From: an uncultured Chthonomonas sp.
GTDB taxonomy: Bacteria > Armatimonadota > Chthonomonadetes > Chthonomonadales > CAJBBX01
Length of the DNA: 64,000 nt
Reading direction: 5' to 3'
Assembly: GCA_903951425.1 (NCBI GenBank)
Contig: CAJBBX010000005.1
Location: 1-64,000 of the forward strand
This document shows positions 43,470 through 51,725 of the stretch, piece by piece. Positions within the stretch are counted from its first letter, which is position 1, and each line of letters opens with the position of its first letter. The notes under the pieces are model-generated. The model had not been told where the DNA came from, did no database searches, and worked only from the letters and a program-made list of their open reading frames with translations. A program made the translations under genes and the position numbers.

Positions 43470-44356
43470 GCGGACCCGCTACCGGAGCCATACGCCTCAC
43501 CGGCAACGGGCGCGCCATGGAGGCAGGCACACACGCGTTCCACTCCATCGAGGCATCGGCACAGGCATCCGACCGAACCGATGCTGCTAACGGTGACGCC
43601 CTGCTGCCGAAGCTGTCGGTCAAGGGACTGAATTTCTACTACGGAGGCTTCCAAGCGCTCCGTGACAACACCATGGAACTGCCGTCGCGGTCGATTACGG
43701 CGCTGATCGGGCCATCGGGCTGCGGCAAGTCGACGTTCCTCCGCACCTTGAACCGGATGAACGATGAGATCCGCGGCACCCGCGTGGAGGGGTCGGTCCT
43801 CCTGGATGGGCACGACATCTACGCCCCGGATGTCGACGTCGTCGCCCTTCGCAAGGCCATCGGGATGGTCTTTCAGCGCCCCAACCCGTTCCCGAAGTCG
43901 GTGTACGAGAACGTGGCATACGGTCCGCGCATCCATGGCGAACGCAGGAAGTCACGGCTCGACGAGGTCGTGGAGCGGAGCCTGAAGCGAGCCGCGCTCT
44001 GGGAGGAGGTTAAGGCCAAGCTCCATAGGTCGGCCTTCGATCTGTCCGGCGGGCAGCAGCAGCGCCTCTGCATCGCCCGAGCGCTCGCGGTGGAGCCCGA
44101 TGTGATCCTGATGGACGAGCCCTGCTCTGCCCTTGATCCGAACTCAACCTACCACATCGAGGAACTGATGCGGGAACTACGCGACACGGTGACCATTGTG
44201 ATCGTGACGCACAATATGCAACAGGCGGCCAGGGTCTCCGACATCACCGGGTTCTTCCACACGGGAGACCTGGTCGAGTTTGGGCCGACCAACGTGGTGT
44301 TCACGTCTCCGCGGGACAAGCGTACGGACGACTACATCCGGGGCCGGTTTGGTTGA
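43466..44356 (+). CDS. pstB: Phosphate ABC transporter ATP-binding protein PstB
   Basis: 296 residues, including about 45 extra at the N-terminus compared with the usual 250. Walker [21 protein letters not shown]-loop [21 protein letters not shown], signature [16 protein letters not shown], Walker [15 protein letters not shown]-loop [13 protein letters not shown]: all the PstB-type forms. Coupled to the BON gene by ATGA. Confidence 0.97.
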   Translation: MSGPATGAIRLTGNGRAMEAGTHAFHSIEASAQASDRTDAANGDALLPKLSVKGLNFYYGGFQALRDNTMELPSRSITALIGPSGCGKSTFLRTLNRMNDEIRGTRVEGSVLLDGHDIYAPDVDVVALRKAIGMVFQRPNPFPKSVYENVAYGPRIHGERRKSRLDEVVERSLKRAALWEEVKAKLHRSAFDLSGGQQQRLCIARALAVEPDVILMDEPCSALDPNSTYHIEELMRELRDTVTIVIVTHNMQQAARVSDITGFFHTGDLVEFGPTNVVFTSPRDKRTDDYIRGRFG

Positions 44357-44357
44357 T

Positions 44358-45050
44358 ATGAGCGGCCCACGCATTCTGGTGGTGGACGACGAGGCTCCCA
44401 TCGCCGAGGCTGTGGCCTACAGCCTTCGACAGGAGGGCTACGGCGTATCTATCGCATCTGATGCCCTGGAGTGCCTTGAGGCCGCACGTCGCGATCGGCC
44501 AGATCTCATCGTTCTGGACGTCATGCTGCCGTCCGGGTCGGGCCTCGACATCTGTCGAACGTTGCGGAAGCGGAACGACCGTGTGCCGATCATCCTGCTG
44601 ACGGCCCGGGCCGAGGAGGCCGACCGGGTGATCGGTCTCGAGCTAGGCGCCGACGACTACGTGACCAAGCCCTTCAGCATGCGTGAACTGGTGGCCCGCG
44701 TGCGCACGGTCCTTCGCAGAATCTCGTCGGCTACAGGTGATGCTGCACCGGCCATCCGTGTGGGCGACCTCAGCATTGATCCGGCGTCGCGCGAAGTGCG
44801 CGTCGGCGTCGCGGTGGCCGAGTTGACCGCAAAGGAGTTTGACCTTCTCTACTTCTTGGCCGCCAACCCCGGGCGCGTCTTCACACGCCAGTTGCTGCTT
44901 GATCGCGTCTGGGGCGCGGACGCCTATGTGGATGAGCGCACCATCGATGTCTACGTTCGTTGGCTCCGGAGCAAGATCGAGACCGATCCCGCACGGCCCG
45001 CGCGCATCACAACCGTGCGCGGCGTCGGATATAAGCTGGCGGCGTCCTAG
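44358..45050 (+). CDS. Response regulator PhoP/PhoB (OmpR family)
   Basis: 230 residues. Receiver domain with Asp54 as phospho-acceptor and Lys at VTKPFSMREL; C-terminal winged helix (about 135-230) with LTAKEFDLLYFLAANPGRVFTRQLLLDRVWG, RTIDVYVRWLRSKIE and TVRGVGYKL. Its position after pstB and before the sensor gene, plus the PHO-type repeat upstream of the operon, make it the likely phosphate-starvation regulator and a candidate for autoregulation. Starts 1 bp after pstB. Confidence 0.93.
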   Translation: MSGPRILVVDDEAPIAEAVAYSLRQEGYGVSIASDALECLEAARRDRPDLIVLDVMLPSGSGLDICRTLRKRNDRVPIILLTARAEEADRVIGLELGADDYVTKPFSMRELVARVRTVLRRISSATGDAAPAIRVGDLSIDPASREVRVGVAVAELTAKEFDLLYFLAANPGRVFTRQLLLDRVWGADAYVDERTIDVYVRWLRSKIETDPARPARITTVRGVGYKLAAS

Positions 45051-45053
45051 CCG

Positions 45054-46274
45054 ATGACACCAGTGTGCCTGTCGCTGGTCGCACTGGGCGCCGCAGTGGC
45101 CACGCTTGCGGTGTTCATGCTTCGACGGGTGCGGCAGCAGTTGCTGGCCGCAGAACGCTCGGCAGCCGGGCTGAAGGCAGCCACGGAGTGCGCCGACGAC
45201 GAGACGGCTACCGTTCGCGCCATGCACACCGCCCTGATAGACCTCATGGACTGCGCGGTGCTGGTCGTCGATGCTGACGACAATGTCACCGAGGCCAACA
45301 GCCTGGGGTGGAAGCTGCTCGGCTCTGCGCCGGGCGCCAGGTCCGTGTCGGTACGGGCCGCCTTGCTGGATGGTCTTGTTGATGCCGTGCGCCAGGCTCG
45401 CATCGGCGTCCCGGTGCGCCAGGTGGACCTCTGCGGCCAGGTTCGCTCAGACACTTCGGCGGTCGCTTCCGCCGTCCGTCTGGGCGGGACCGAGTCCCCG
45501 GTACTGCTGGTTGTGCGCGACATCACCGAGGTGAAACGGCTCGAGACGGTCCGGCAGGATTTCGTCGCGAACGTGTCACACGAGCTACGGACCCCTCTGG
45601 CTTCGATACGTGCGCTGGCCGAAACGCTTGAGGATGGCGCCATGAGAGATGCCTCGGTAGCCACGCGCTTTCTAGGCAACATCATCTCGGAAACACAACG
45701 CCTCACGCGCATCGCCGATGACCTGCTCGCGCTGACCGAGGCCGAGACGCGGCCGGCCACTACGGTGGAAGTGGCTCTGGATGACTTGATCCACAGGGTG
45801 ACGCAGAAGCTGGCCCCGCAAGCGAAGGCCGCGAGGCAAAGCCTAGATGTGGCCGTCGAGCCCGGGCTACGCGTTGCGGGCAACGCTGACCGGCTGGAGC
45901 AGGTACTGATCAACCTCGTTGATAACGCAATGAAGTACACCCAGCCAGGCGGTCGATTGGCCGTCCGCGCCGAACGCACGGGTCAGGCAGTCCGCATTGA
46001 TGTCTCGGATACGGGCATTGGCCTGATGGAGCACGAGACGGAGCGGATATTCGAGCGGTTCTACCGGGTCGACAAGGCGCGCTCACGCCAGTCCGGCGGC
46101 ACAGGTCTTGGCCTCTCGATCGTCAGGCGCATCGTGGAGGCGCATGGCGGCACCGTCACTGTGACCAGCGAGTTGCACAAGGGAAGCACCTTTATTGTCA
46201 GTCTGCCTGCCCTGCCCGATGCGGTCGACCATGGCGTGGCCGTAACGCCACCGGCCCAAGCTCAGGTACTATGA
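45054..46274 (+). CDS. phoR: Phosphate regulon sensor histidine kinase PhoR-like
   Basis: 406 residues: one N-terminal membrane helix (about 4-23), a PAS-like domain (60-160), HisKA with His176 in VANVSHELRTPLAS, and HATPase_c (N box VLINLVDNAMKYT, G boxes DTGIGL and GGTGLGLSIV). There is no periplasmic sensor domain, as is normal for PhoR, which reads the Pst transporter instead. Starts 3 bp after the regulator gene. Confidence 0.92.
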   Translation: MTPVCLSLVALGAAVATLAVFMLRRVRQQLLAAERSAAGLKAATECADDETATVRAMHTALIDLMDCAVLVVDADDNVTEANSLGWKLLGSAPGARSVSVRAALLDGLVDAVRQARIGVPVRQVDLCGQVRSDTSAVASAVRLGGTESPVLLVVRDITEVKRLETVRQDFVANVSHELRTPLASIRALAETLEDGAMRDASVATRFLGNIISETQRLTRIADDLLALTEAETRPATTVEVALDDLIHRVTQKLAPQAKAARQSLDVAVEPGLRVAGNADRLEQVLINLVDNAMKYTQPGGRLAVRAERTGQAVRIDVSDTGIGLMEHETERIFERFYRVDKARSRQSGGTGLGLSIVRRIVEAHGGTVTVTSELHKGSTFIVSLPALPDAVDHGVAVTPPAQAQVL

Positions 46275-46326
46275 TCCCATCCAAGGTCAATTGGGGTCTC
46301 TCTCCGCCGGAGGCGGATACAGCCAC

Positions 46327-46827
46327 GTGCCGACGAGTGTGATCTCTGACGTATCGGAGCCGGTGCCGAAGTTGCGCATCTGCCGCATCATTGGCGGCAT
46401 ACTGCGCCGTCACGGCATTCGGGGGGCCGAGGTCTGCGTGCGAATCACTGACGACGATGCCGTCCGCGAGCTCAACGGCGCCTACCGGCGCATCGACCGC
46501 GTCACCGATGTCCTTTCCTTCGGCTACGCCGGCGGGATAACCCCGGAGACCGCGGCTGCCGCAGTGCAGGCGTTGCAGGGCACGCTGGGCGACATCGTGA
46601 TCGCCTATCCTACCGCCCACAGGCAGGCTGCGGCCCGCGGGGTCGCCACTGACGATGAACTGGTGCATCTGGCCGCCCATGGTTGCCTCCACCTTCTGGG
46701 CTACGATGACGACACGACGGAGGCGCTTGGCGCCATGGAGGCCATGGTCTACGATGCGATGGGTGCGCGTGGCACGGTGATGCGCCGAACAGCGACCGGC
46801 AACCAGGGCGGCGTACCGGCCCAATGA
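46327..46827 (+). CDS. ybeY: Endoribonuclease YbeY (rRNA maturation factor)
   Basis: About 166 residues. The core is VTDVLSFGYAG and GDIVIAYPTA, then the metal site DELVHLAAHGCLHLLGYDDDTTEA. The family site is HGxLHLxGYDH; here the first two histidines are kept and the third is Asp, so metal coordination would be 2 His + Asp. GTG 46327 is the best start; TTG at 46291 is an alternative. The stop overlaps the UdpK-PAP2 start (ATGA). YbeY commonly lies next to a dgkA-like gene and CBS-domain protein, as here. Confidence 0.92.
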   Translation: MPTSVISDVSEPVPKLRICRIIGGILRRHGIRGAEVCVRITDDDAVRELNGAYRRIDRVTDVLSFGYAGGITPETAAAAVQALQGTLGDIVIAYPTAHRQAAARGVATDDELVHLAAHGCLHLLGYDDDTTEALGAMEAMVYDAMGARGTVMRRTATGNQGGVPAQ

Positions 46828-47612
46828 TCCGCTCAAAACTACCAACCGACAGCTTCGTCTACGCCCTTGAAGGCGTCCTGCACTGCTTCCGTTCGCAGCG
46901 GCACATGCAGGTCCACTTCATGATGCTTGTGCTCGTACTCGTCGCCGCGCTGATGCTCGGCGTCGAGATGATGGGCGTCCTGATCCTGATGCTCTGCATC
47001 GCCATGGTCATGGCCACGGAGTTGATTAACACCGCCATCGAGACCGTGGTCGACATGGTCTCGAAGAAGTACGAGCCCTTGGCCAAGCTGGCCAAGGACG
47101 TGGCCGCCGGCGCGGTACTCGTGGCGTCCGTCAACGCAGCGGTGTGCGGCTCCCTGATCTTCCTGCGCACCAAGCCCGTGCGCTACATTGCCAAGGCGGC
47201 GCGAATGCAACCTGTGCGCCCCGATCCCCTGGTCGTCGCCATCGTAGGGATCCTGGTCATCGCCACGATAGTGATGATCAGCAAGCTTCGCGCAGGCCGC
47301 TCCAATGCGGCGCTCTGGCAGGGCGGCCCCGTCAGCGGTCACTCCGCGGTGGGCTTCTTCCTGGCCGTTACCGTGATCTTCTCCGCCAACAGCGCGCTCG
47401 TCACGGTTCTTGCGCTTCTGCTGGCCGCCATCATCGCCCAGAGCCGCGTCGAGGCTCGCATCCACTCCATCCATGAGGTCGTGATGGGCGCCCTGGTCGG
47501 CCTCGTCCTGACCACTACCATCTACTGGCTCATGCCGTTCATCAGGCAGGCATGGGCCGACGGACATCGGAGCGCCCTACCGTTGCTGCCTGTGTTGAGG
47601 CTTCCAGGATGA
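46824..47612 (+). CDS. Undecaprenol/diacylglycerol kinase fused to PAP2 phosphatase
   Basis: 262 residues. N-terminal DgkA/UdpK domain (1-115): three helices and signature ELINTAIETVVDMVSKKYEPLAKLAKDVAAGAVL. C-terminal PAP2-like domain (120-245): GGPVSGHSAVGFF and SRVEARIHSIHEVVMG, resembling PSGHS and SRxxxxxHxxxD with Pro-to-Val and Asp-to-Glu changes; the first PAP2 motif (KxxxxxxRP) is not clear. Such fusions would let one polypeptide phosphorylate and dephosphorylate undecaprenol/lipid. Coupled to ybeY and to the next gene by ATGA. Confidence 0.88.
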   Translation: MIRSKLPTDSFVYALEGVLHCFRSQRHMQVHFMMLVLVLVAALMLGVEMMGVLILMLCIAMVMATELINTAIETVVDMVSKKYEPLAKLAKDVAAGAVLVASVNAAVCGSLIFLRTKPVRYIAKAARMQPVRPDPLVVAIVGILVIATIVMISKLRAGRSNAALWQGGPVSGHSAVGFFLAVTVIFSANSALVTVLALLLAAIIAQSRVEARIHSIHEVVMGALVGLVLTTTIYWLMPFIRQAWADGHRSALPLLPVLRLPG

Positions 47613-49051
47613 GCGAACGAGACTTGCCTCACGAACGAGGACGCGTTGTGTCGGTCGTCTGCGTCCTCTTCCTCTTGCTGCTGCCGACGGCTGCCCTGGC
47701 TGCTGATGCCGCCAAGGTTTCCGATCCCCTGACCTGGTCGGATGTGCTGACTGTCCTCGCCCTGGTGCTTGTTAACGGGGTTTTCGCCATGGTGGAGGCC
47801 GCGCTTCTTACGGTGCGCCGGTCGCGCATAGAGCAACTCGTGGAAGAAGGCAACCGCGCCGCCATCCAGGTAGCCAGCCTGCTGGATCATCCCACGAGGA
47901 TGCTGGCGACGCTTCAAGTCGGGATCACGGTAGTGACGCTCTTCTCCGCGGGCACGGCGGCGGAGAAGGCTGTGGAGCCGACCGCCGAGTACCTCGCGCG
48001 GACCGCGCCCCTGCTGAGCGGCGCGGCCGATGCCGTTGCCCTGGTGATCGTGGTCCTCAGCGTCAGCCTGCTGACGCTCATTGTGGGCGAGATCACGCCG
48101 AAGAGCATCGCTGTGCAGAAGGCCGAGCCGCTCGCCCTAGCCTCCGCGTTGCCTGTGACAGTCCTGCAGACGGTCCTCTCTCCGGTCGTCGCCGGTGTTA
48201 CCGCTGCCAGCAACCTGCTGGTGCGGCCATTCGGAGGCACGGCCAGTTTCCATGTGTCCGCCATGAGCGAGGAAGAACTTAAAATCATGGTGGAGCAGAG
48301 CGAGGAGCATGGGGTCATCGAGTCGTCGGAGAAGGAGATGATCCACTCCATCTTCGAACTGGCCGATACAACGGTGCATCGCATCATGACGCCGCGGCTG
48401 GATATCACGGCAATCGCCGCGGGGTCGGGCATTCCCGAGCTTGTCGCACTGGTGCGCAGGAGCGGTCACTCGCGGTTGCCGGTCTTTGACGGGGACCTCG
48501 ACAACATCGTCGGCGTCGTACACGTGAAGGACGCGCTGGAGGCCACGCAGAGCGGCGAGGCATCGATCATCCGCGACCTCATGCGACCGCCTTTCTTTAT
48601 CCCCGACAACAAGCGGATCGACGACCTTCTCGCCAACTTCCGCGTCAACAAGAACCACATCGCCGTGGTCCGCGACGAGTACGGCACCGTGACAGGCATC
48701 ATCACACTTGAGGACCTGTTAGAGGAGATCGTCGGGGAGATACAGGACGAGTACGACGCTGAGGAGCCGAGCCTCGTGCAGGTAGACGGCTCCACCATGC
48801 TCGTTGATGCCAAGGTGCCGCTGGTGGACCTCTGCGAACGTCTGGGGTTGGAGGCTCCTGATGAGCACGCCGACACGGTTGGCGGCTTCCTGTTCGGTCT
48901 TCTGGGTCACCAACCCGTTGTGGGGGAGACGACCACGTGGGAACACATGGAGTTACGCGTGGAGCAGACCGACGGCCGCCGCGTCCAGCGTGTGCGTATC
49001 GTGAAGGCGTCACCCGAAACTGCTGAAGGCGAGACGGACGGCCCGAGCTAG
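47609..49051 (+). CDS. CNNM/CorC-type transporter with CBS pair (TlyC/HlyC family)
   Basis: 480 residues. A signal-like first helix, then a DUF21/CNNM membrane domain (about 45-240: VNGVFAMVEAALLTVRRSRIEQLVEEGNRAA, VGEITPKSIAVQKAEP), two CBS domains (about 260-390: MTPRLDITAIAA, HIAVVRDEYGTVTGIITLEDLLEEIVGEI) and a CorC_HlyC C-terminal domain. Members move Mg2+ or cobalt. ATGA overlap with UdpK-PAP2. Ends 4 bp into the converging gene. Confidence 0.93.
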   Translation: MSERDLPHERGRVVSVVCVLFLLLLPTAALAADAAKVSDPLTWSDVLTVLALVLVNGVFAMVEAALLTVRRSRIEQLVEEGNRAAIQVASLLDHPTRMLATLQVGITVVTLFSAGTAAEKAVEPTAEYLARTAPLLSGAADAVALVIVVLSVSLLTLIVGEITPKSIAVQKAEPLALASALPVTVLQTVLSPVVAGVTAASNLLVRPFGGTASFHVSAMSEEELKIMVEQSEEHGVIESSEKEMIHSIFELADTTVHRIMTPRLDITAIAAGSGIPELVALVRRSGHSRLPVFDGDLDNIVGVVHVKDALEATQSGEASIIRDLMRPPFFIPDNKRIDDLLANFRVNKNHIAVVRDEYGTVTGIITLEDLLEEIVGEIQDEYDAEEPSLVQVDGSTMLVDAKVPLVDLCERLGLEAPDEHADTVGGFLFGLLGHQPVVGETTTWEHMELRVEQTDGRRVQRVRIVKASPETAEGETDGPS

Positions 49052-49593
49052 GGCTTCCCGCCGGCCTCCGGCTCTGTGACCTCCAGGCGCGAGGCCGGAA
49101 CTGCGGCGCTGTCCGTGATCTCCTGGACCACACGCCACTTGCCGCCGGCCTGGTGGAGCACCAACTCCATCATCTGGTCGCCCTCGCCCTTCGTTGCCCC
49201 CGCACGGACCACCAGCGCCAGCGTTGCTGTGTTGGCGCCGACGTACTGGAGCGTGGCTGCATCAATGACCGCGACCGCCCGAGCCGCCATCTTGCCGCGC
49301 TCCTCCGGCGAGACGCCGGAAGCGGCCAGGCGCTGGGCCACTCCTCCGAGCAGAGCGCGGAGCTTCTTCTCGTCGCGGAGGGCCATCGAGCCGTCTCGGA
49401 GGACATGCACGGTTGATGCCGACGCGCGCTGCACGCCGTCGGCGTCGCCGGTCGCCATGCCGAAGTAGTAACCGAAGGCGGCCCGGCGGATGTCGGGCTC
49501 AGGGTCGTCGCCGGGCATCGTTGCCTGCTGCGCGTAGAGCGCGCCGCAGAGGGCAAGGGCCAGTGCGACATGGATCGGTGCAGCGCGTCTCAC
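49048..49593 (-). CDS. Secreted NTF2-like protein, unknown
   Basis: 181 residues with a cleavable signal peptide (1-21, ALALALCGALYAQQ). The rest has an NTF2/SnoaL-like pattern: an N-terminal helix pair (AAFGYYFGMATGDADGVQRAS), then strands with VGANTATLALVV and LVLHQAGGKWRVVQE. No catalytic residues stand out. It sits 12 bp downstream of the TrkA-type gene and closes that operon; its end overlaps the CNNM gene by 4 bp. Confidence 0.6.
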   Translation of the reverse strand: MRRAAPIHVALALALCGALYAQQATMPGDDPEPDIRRAAFGYYFGMATGDADGVQRASASTVHVLRDGSMALRDEKKLRALLGGVAQRLAASGVSPEERGKMAARAVAVIDAATLQYVGANTATLALVVRAGATKGEGDQMMELVLHQAGGKWRVVQEITDSAAVPASRLEVTEPEAGGKP

Positions 49594-49605
49594 GGTGCGC
49601 CGCCC

Positions 49606-50271
49606 CTACACCGACGCCTCGGAGAACGACTCGCGGAACTCGCGCTCCTTGTCCGCAAGGCAGACCGCAATCAACGTATCGCCGTCGAGCATCCGCGTAT
49701 CTCCGGAGGCCACCCGAGCCACGTCGTCGCGCATGACCGCCACGATGAGCGCGCCCTCGGGCAACTTGATCTGCCGGATCTCCATATTCAGTGCCGGGGA
49801 GCGCGGCCCAATCTCGACTTCAACAATCTCCAGGTTACCGCGCCGCATGGCCGCCAATGGGATGACCTCGGCCACCTCGATCTCCTGCTCGATGAGGTTG
49901 TAGATGATCTTGGTGGAGCTCACGGTGGAGTCAATGCCGAGTTTGTGGAAGAGGCCCTCATTGCGCGGGTTATTGACGCGGGCGATAGTGCGGCCCACGT
50001 TGAAGTTCATCTTGGCCATCTGGCAGATCACGAGGTTGTCCTCATCATCGCCCGTACAGGCCACAACTACGTCGGCGCGTGCGGCGCCGGCCTCCTCCAG
50101 GAGCCGCACCTCGCAGCCGTCGCCCTGCATGGCGATCTCGCCCAGTTCCTCGGAGACGAAGCGGTGCCGCACGCGGTCCTTCTCCATCAGCAGGACTTCA
50201 TGCTGTGTGCCGCTCAGCGCCTTCGCGAGGAAGTAGCCCACGTTGCCGCCGCCTACAATGATCACATACAT
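49606..50271 (-). CDS. TrkA-type K+ transport regulatory protein, two-domain
   Basis: 221 residues. Rossmann NAD-binding RCK_N: YVIIVGGGNVGYFLAKALSG, EVLLMEKD, VVVACTGDDEDNLVICQMAKM. RCK_C (about 135-215): LEIVEVEIGPRSPALNMEIRQIKLPEGALIVAVMRDD. Length and domains match KtrA/TrkA proteins that gate TrkH/KtrB channels. Its channel partner is not in the window. It lies 35 bp after another TrkA-N gene. Confidence 0.9.
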   Translation of the reverse strand: MYVIIVGGGNVGYFLAKALSGTQHEVLLMEKDRVRHRFVSEELGEIAMQGDGCEVRLLEEAGAARADVVVACTGDDEDNLVICQMAKMNFNVGRTIARVNNPRNEGLFHKLGIDSTVSSTKIIYNLIEQEIEVAEVIPLAAMRRGNLEIVEVEIGPRSPALNMEIRQIKLPEGALIVAVMRDDVARVASGDTRMLDGDTLIAVCLADKEREFRESFSEASV

Positions 50272-50306
50272 GCCCTGAACTCCTCAACTGCCGCACCGTC
50301 CGCGGA

Positions 50307-50759
50307 CTAGATGCTCGACTCCATGTAGCGCTCGTTGTAATCTTGCTCGATCGGCCACCGGCCCGTCGAGAGGAAGTCGTTCATGAGGCCCGACAGGATG
50401 GTTGTGCCGCAGATCGTCACGATGCCCATAGACCGATAGACGTGGGCACGGATGGGATCATTGATCCTCGTCAGCACGGAGGGGACGTTGTAGACGGTCT
50501 TGGCGATCTGCGCAGCCATGATGTTGCGGTTGTCGCCCTGCGTGACGCTCACGAAGACATCGCACTTCTCGATGCCTGCCCGCCTCAGTATGTCGTCGTC
50601 CAACCCATTCCCTACCACGCGATCGCCCTTGTAGCGCGGCCCCAGCCGTCGGAAGGCCTCGCTCGCCATGTCAATCACGGTGACGTGGTGGTTGTCGCCA
50701 TACATTACGCGCGCCAAGGTGGAGCCGACGCGGCCACATCCGAGGATGATGACGTTCAT
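50307..50759 (-). CDS. TrkA-N (RCK_N) only protein
   Basis: 150 residues: VIILGCGRVGSTLARVMYGDNHHVTVIDMA, VVGNGLDDDILRRAG and VFVSVTQGDNRNIMAAQIAKTVYN, i.e. the nucleotide-binding domain without an RCK_C. The tail ILSGLMNDFLSTGRW resembles the linker that normally leads into RCK_C. With the next gene it makes an RCK_N plus RCK_N/RCK_C pair, which may assemble together. Starts 19 bp after the STAS-USP gene. Confidence 0.88.
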   Translation of the reverse strand: MNVIILGCGRVGSTLARVMYGDNHHVTVIDMASEAFRRLGPRYKGDRVVGNGLDDDILRRAGIEKCDVFVSVTQGDNRNIMAAQIAKTVYNVPSVLTRINDPIRAHVYRSMGIVTICGTTILSGLMNDFLSTGRWPIEQDYNERYMESSI

Positions 50760-50778
50760 CTACGCCTCCTACTAGGGC

Positions 50779-51567
50779 TCACGGCTGGATATGTGTCGGA
50801 GGGGCGATCGCGCCGCGTGCGATTGTGATCGCGCACTCCGCCCGCTTCATGAGATCGTTGGCCAACCGAGTGACCGTGTCGTCCAGTAGCGCCGAGTTGA
50901 TCGCGATGACCGCGGCCGCCGCGGCATGCTCGCGGAGCGAGGCGAGGAGGCCCTCATCCGCGTTCCGCACGCGTTCGACGTGGCCAAGCGCTGTCACGTT
51001 GAGCCGCCTGGCGTCCTCCACCGCTCGGTCCACTCGCGCGGTGGCGTCGGCCTCCTCGTCAGGTAGCGGCGTGGCCAGGGCCAGTTGCCGCGCCACGACC
51101 AGGTAGGCGACGAACACGAGCGACAGTCGCTTCTCCTTGGCGATGCGGCAAGCGGTCTCGACGGCAAGTCCCAGATCGGTCCATTGCGCCAGCGGCACGA
51201 CGATGCAGCCGCGCAGCGCCTCATCGTGGCCGTCCGACGACTGCTTCAACGAGCTCCGCGCGGCCTCAATGGATGTTGCAATCGGTAGCTGTGACTTAAC
51301 GCCCGGGATGCTGCGAAGGGCGGCCAGGACGTTGTCCGGAAGGTTGCAGACCACGATGCGGGAGCCGGCGGACCGGATGTCGCGCATAGCGTCAGAGAAG
51401 GTCCGGGCTCCGTCACCTGCCACGTCACCCAGGTCCGCGCAATCGATGATGATGCCTTCTGGATGCTCCTTCAGGAGCAGATTGCAGGCAGCCTTGATGG
51501 TGAGCCACTCGCTGCGGACCAGCGAGCCAGAGAGCTTGACGACATCATCACGTGTATAGACGATCAT
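50779..51567 (-). CDS. STAS domain - universal stress protein fusion
   Basis: 262 residues. N-terminal STAS-like half (about 1-105): VVKLSGSLVRSEWLTIKAACNLLLKEHPEGIIIDCADLGDVAGDGARTFSDAM, matching SpoIIAA-type layout; the usual phospho-Ser/Thr in DCSGL is replaced by DCADLGDVAG. C-terminal half (about 118-262) is a UspA fold: IVVPLAQWTDLGLAVETACRIAKEKRLSLVFVAYLV, then VIAINSALLDDTVTRLANDLMKRAECAITI. The classic USP ATP loop GxxGxxGS is not evident. First gene of a unit with two TrkA-type genes, driven by the promoter at 51651-51679. Confidence 0.78.
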   Translation of the reverse strand: MIVYTRDDVVKLSGSLVRSEWLTIKAACNLLLKEHPEGIIIDCADLGDVAGDGARTFSDAMRDIRSAGSRIVVCNLPDNVLAALRSIPGVKSQLPIATSIEAARSSLKQSSDGHDEALRGCIVVPLAQWTDLGLAVETACRIAKEKRLSLVFVAYLVVARQLALATPLPDEEADATARVDRAVEDARRLNVTALGHVERVRNADEGLLASLREHAAAAAVIAINSALLDDTVTRLANDLMKRAECAITIARGAIAPPTHIQP

Positions 51568-51650
51568 GGATCAGCCATTCCGAAGGCGGGAGGATGGGCC
51601 GCTCTATCATCCTGTACGGCGGCGGCCAAAGGGCGGGCCCGAGCGTGCAG

Positions 51651-51679
51651 AGTATACTGCTCCCGCGCCGGCAAGTCAA
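51651..51679 (-). promoter_or_regulatory. Promoter of the STAS-USP / trkA operon
   Basis: On the minus strand TTGACT (51679-51674), 17-bp spacer, TATACT (51656-51651). Predicted start near 51644, about 75 nt above the STAS-USP ATG. The -10 lies in a palindromic AGTATACT. Confidence 0.68.
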
Positions 51680-51725
51680 CGCGCCGGGAGCAAGTACACC
51701 CCCTGCAGCGGGACGGAGTGACCCC

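Noticed and set aside
51653-51658. Plus-strand TATACT as promoter of the UxaA gene
   Set aside because: The sequence is a palindrome and the only good -35 at the correct spacing is on the minus strand.
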